A DNA stretch of 64,000 nucleotides from the NCBI RefSeq assembly GCF_042654065.1, contig NZ_JBHSFP010000001.1:124001-188000 (forward strand), written 5' to 3'. Source of the DNA: Sphaerisporangium dianthi (GTDB lineage: Bacteria > Actinomycetota > Actinomycetes > Streptosporangiales > Streptosporangiaceae). Under the pieces are notes generated by a model. That model was not told the origin of the DNA and did no database searches. It worked only from the letters and a program-made list of their open reading frames with translations. Both the position numbers and the translations under genes were made by a program. Every line of letters starts with the position of its first letter. Within the stretch, counting starts at the first letter, position 1. This document shows positions 63,492 to 64,000 of this stretch, one piece after another.

Positions 63492-64000
63492 TTGCGCACC
63501 TCACCGGTGGAAACCGAGCAGGATCCGGCCGTTTCCCCTACGCCGCGCGAGCCCGCCATCGCGGGGAAGACCCCGGTACCGGCCCTCCCGCCCGCGACGC
63601 CGGAGCCCGCCGTCGCGGAGAAGGCCTCCGCACCGGCCCCGTCGCCCGCGACGCCGGAGCCCGCGGCCGCGGAGAAGGGCGCGCCGCCGGCTCTGTTCCT
63701 CGCCGGGCCGGACGCCCCGTCGCCGCGGACGCTGGTCGACATCCTCGCCGAGACGACGCGCCGTCACCCCCGCAGCCCCGCGCTCGACGACGGCCGTGCC
63801 CTCCTGGACTACCAGAGCCTGAGCGCCGAGGTCGAGAGCCTGGCGCGGGCGCTGCGGGAGGCAGGGGTGCGCGCCGGCGACCGCGTGGGCGTCCGGGTGC
63901 CCTCGGGCACCGCCGACCTCTACGTCGCGATCCTCGCGGTGCTCTCGGCCGGCGCCGCCTACGTCCCCGTCGACGCCGACGATCCCGCCGAACGAGCCGG
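63492..64000 (+). CDS. Pls/PosA-type nonribosomal peptide synthetase, N-terminus
   Basis: The frame starts at a TTG, 5 bases after AGGAG (63482-63486), and runs to the window edge. The first 75 residues are a repetitive Pro/Ala linker. From about residue 80 the sequence is an adenylation (AMP-binding) domain: TLVDILAETTRRHPRSPALD, then RVGVRVPSGTADLYVAILAV and AGAAYVPVDADDPAERA. These blocks are typical of the Pls/PosA family, multi-domain synthetases related to epsilon-poly-L-lysine synthetase that have A, T and membrane-bound C-terminal domains. Only the first 170 residues are visible, so substrate and completeness are unknown. Confidence 0.85.
   Translation, partial: MRTSPVETEQDPAVSPTPREPAIAGKTPVPALPPATPEPAVAEKASAPAPSPATPEPAAAEKGAPPALFLAGPDAPSPRTLVDILAETTRRHPRSPALDDGRALLDYQSLSAEVESLARALREAGVRAGDRVGVRVPSGTADLYVAILAVLSAGAAYVPVDADDPAERA
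63549..63690 (+). repeat. 54-bp tandem repeat in the synthetase N-terminus
   Basis: Units starting at 63549, 63603 and 63657 each encode an 18-residue segment beginning EPA (EPAIAGKTPVPALPPATP, EPAVAEKASAPAPSPATP, then a partial third). The spacing is exactly 54 bp. Confidence 0.85.

Overview
The window is very GC-rich DNA whose codons nearly always end in G or C. GTG and TTG starts are frequent. It carries a mycothiol gene (mshB), a SARP/NB-ARC regulator, a Pls/PosA-type peptide synthetase and large secreted RHS/LamG proteins. This points to a filamentous actinomycete; gene content suits the Streptosporangiales or a relative, but the sequence alone does not fix the genus. Everything looks chromosomal. 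I see no phage, integrase, transposase or CRISPR.

Layout. 1-4 kb: the end of an alpha-glucoside/maltose-type ABC importer operon (binding protein, two permeases, GH13 glycosidase). 4-9.3 kb: a DUF4396 protein behind a perfect copper-repressor-like palindrome, a class C serine hydrolase facing a TetR regulator, a methyltransferase/monooxygenase pair facing a second TetR regulator, and mshB. 9.4-12.7 kb: LacI regulator, ACC-deaminase-like PLP enzyme, galactokinase. 12.8-16.4 kb: STAS protein, cold-shock protein, enoyl-CoA hydratase, stand-alone nitric oxide synthase oxygenase, tRNA-Asn. 16.7-29 kb: small YtxH-like protein, GH63-like glycosidase, then housekeeping genes (principal-type sigma factor, dnaG, dgt, ppdK) on the minus strand, interrupted by a degenerate M23-like lipoprotein and an SGNH esterase.

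29-46.5 kb: a 578-bp gene-free region with a cluster of DasR/NagR-like palindromes between ppdK and a class IV aminotransferase; a PHP phosphoesterase, a GH18-like protein, an SCO6745-type protein, a Ser/Thr kinase, a NarL-type two-component pair, a methyltransferase remnant, a DHFR-like reductase, a DUF6220/membrane multicopper oxidase pair, a DUF3152 metalloprotease, a second serine hydrolase, an unknown membrane protein and an NmrA-like reductase. 47-49 kb: a SARP/NB-ARC regulator that looks truncated.

49-60.2 kb is the most interesting block. A secreted LamG/DNRLRE protein (1404 aa) is translationally coupled to a roughly 2168-aa RHS protein. The RHS protein ends in a 24-glycine hinge and an unrecognised C-terminal domain with papain-like His/Cys motifs. 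A 123-aa acidic protein follows 60 bp downstream on the same strand. This is the architecture of a polymorphic toxin with its immunity gene. 60.5-64 kb: an S-adenosyl methyltransferase, PPK2, an orphan ABC-2 permease, and the start of a Pls/PosA-type peptide synthetase cut by the window edge.
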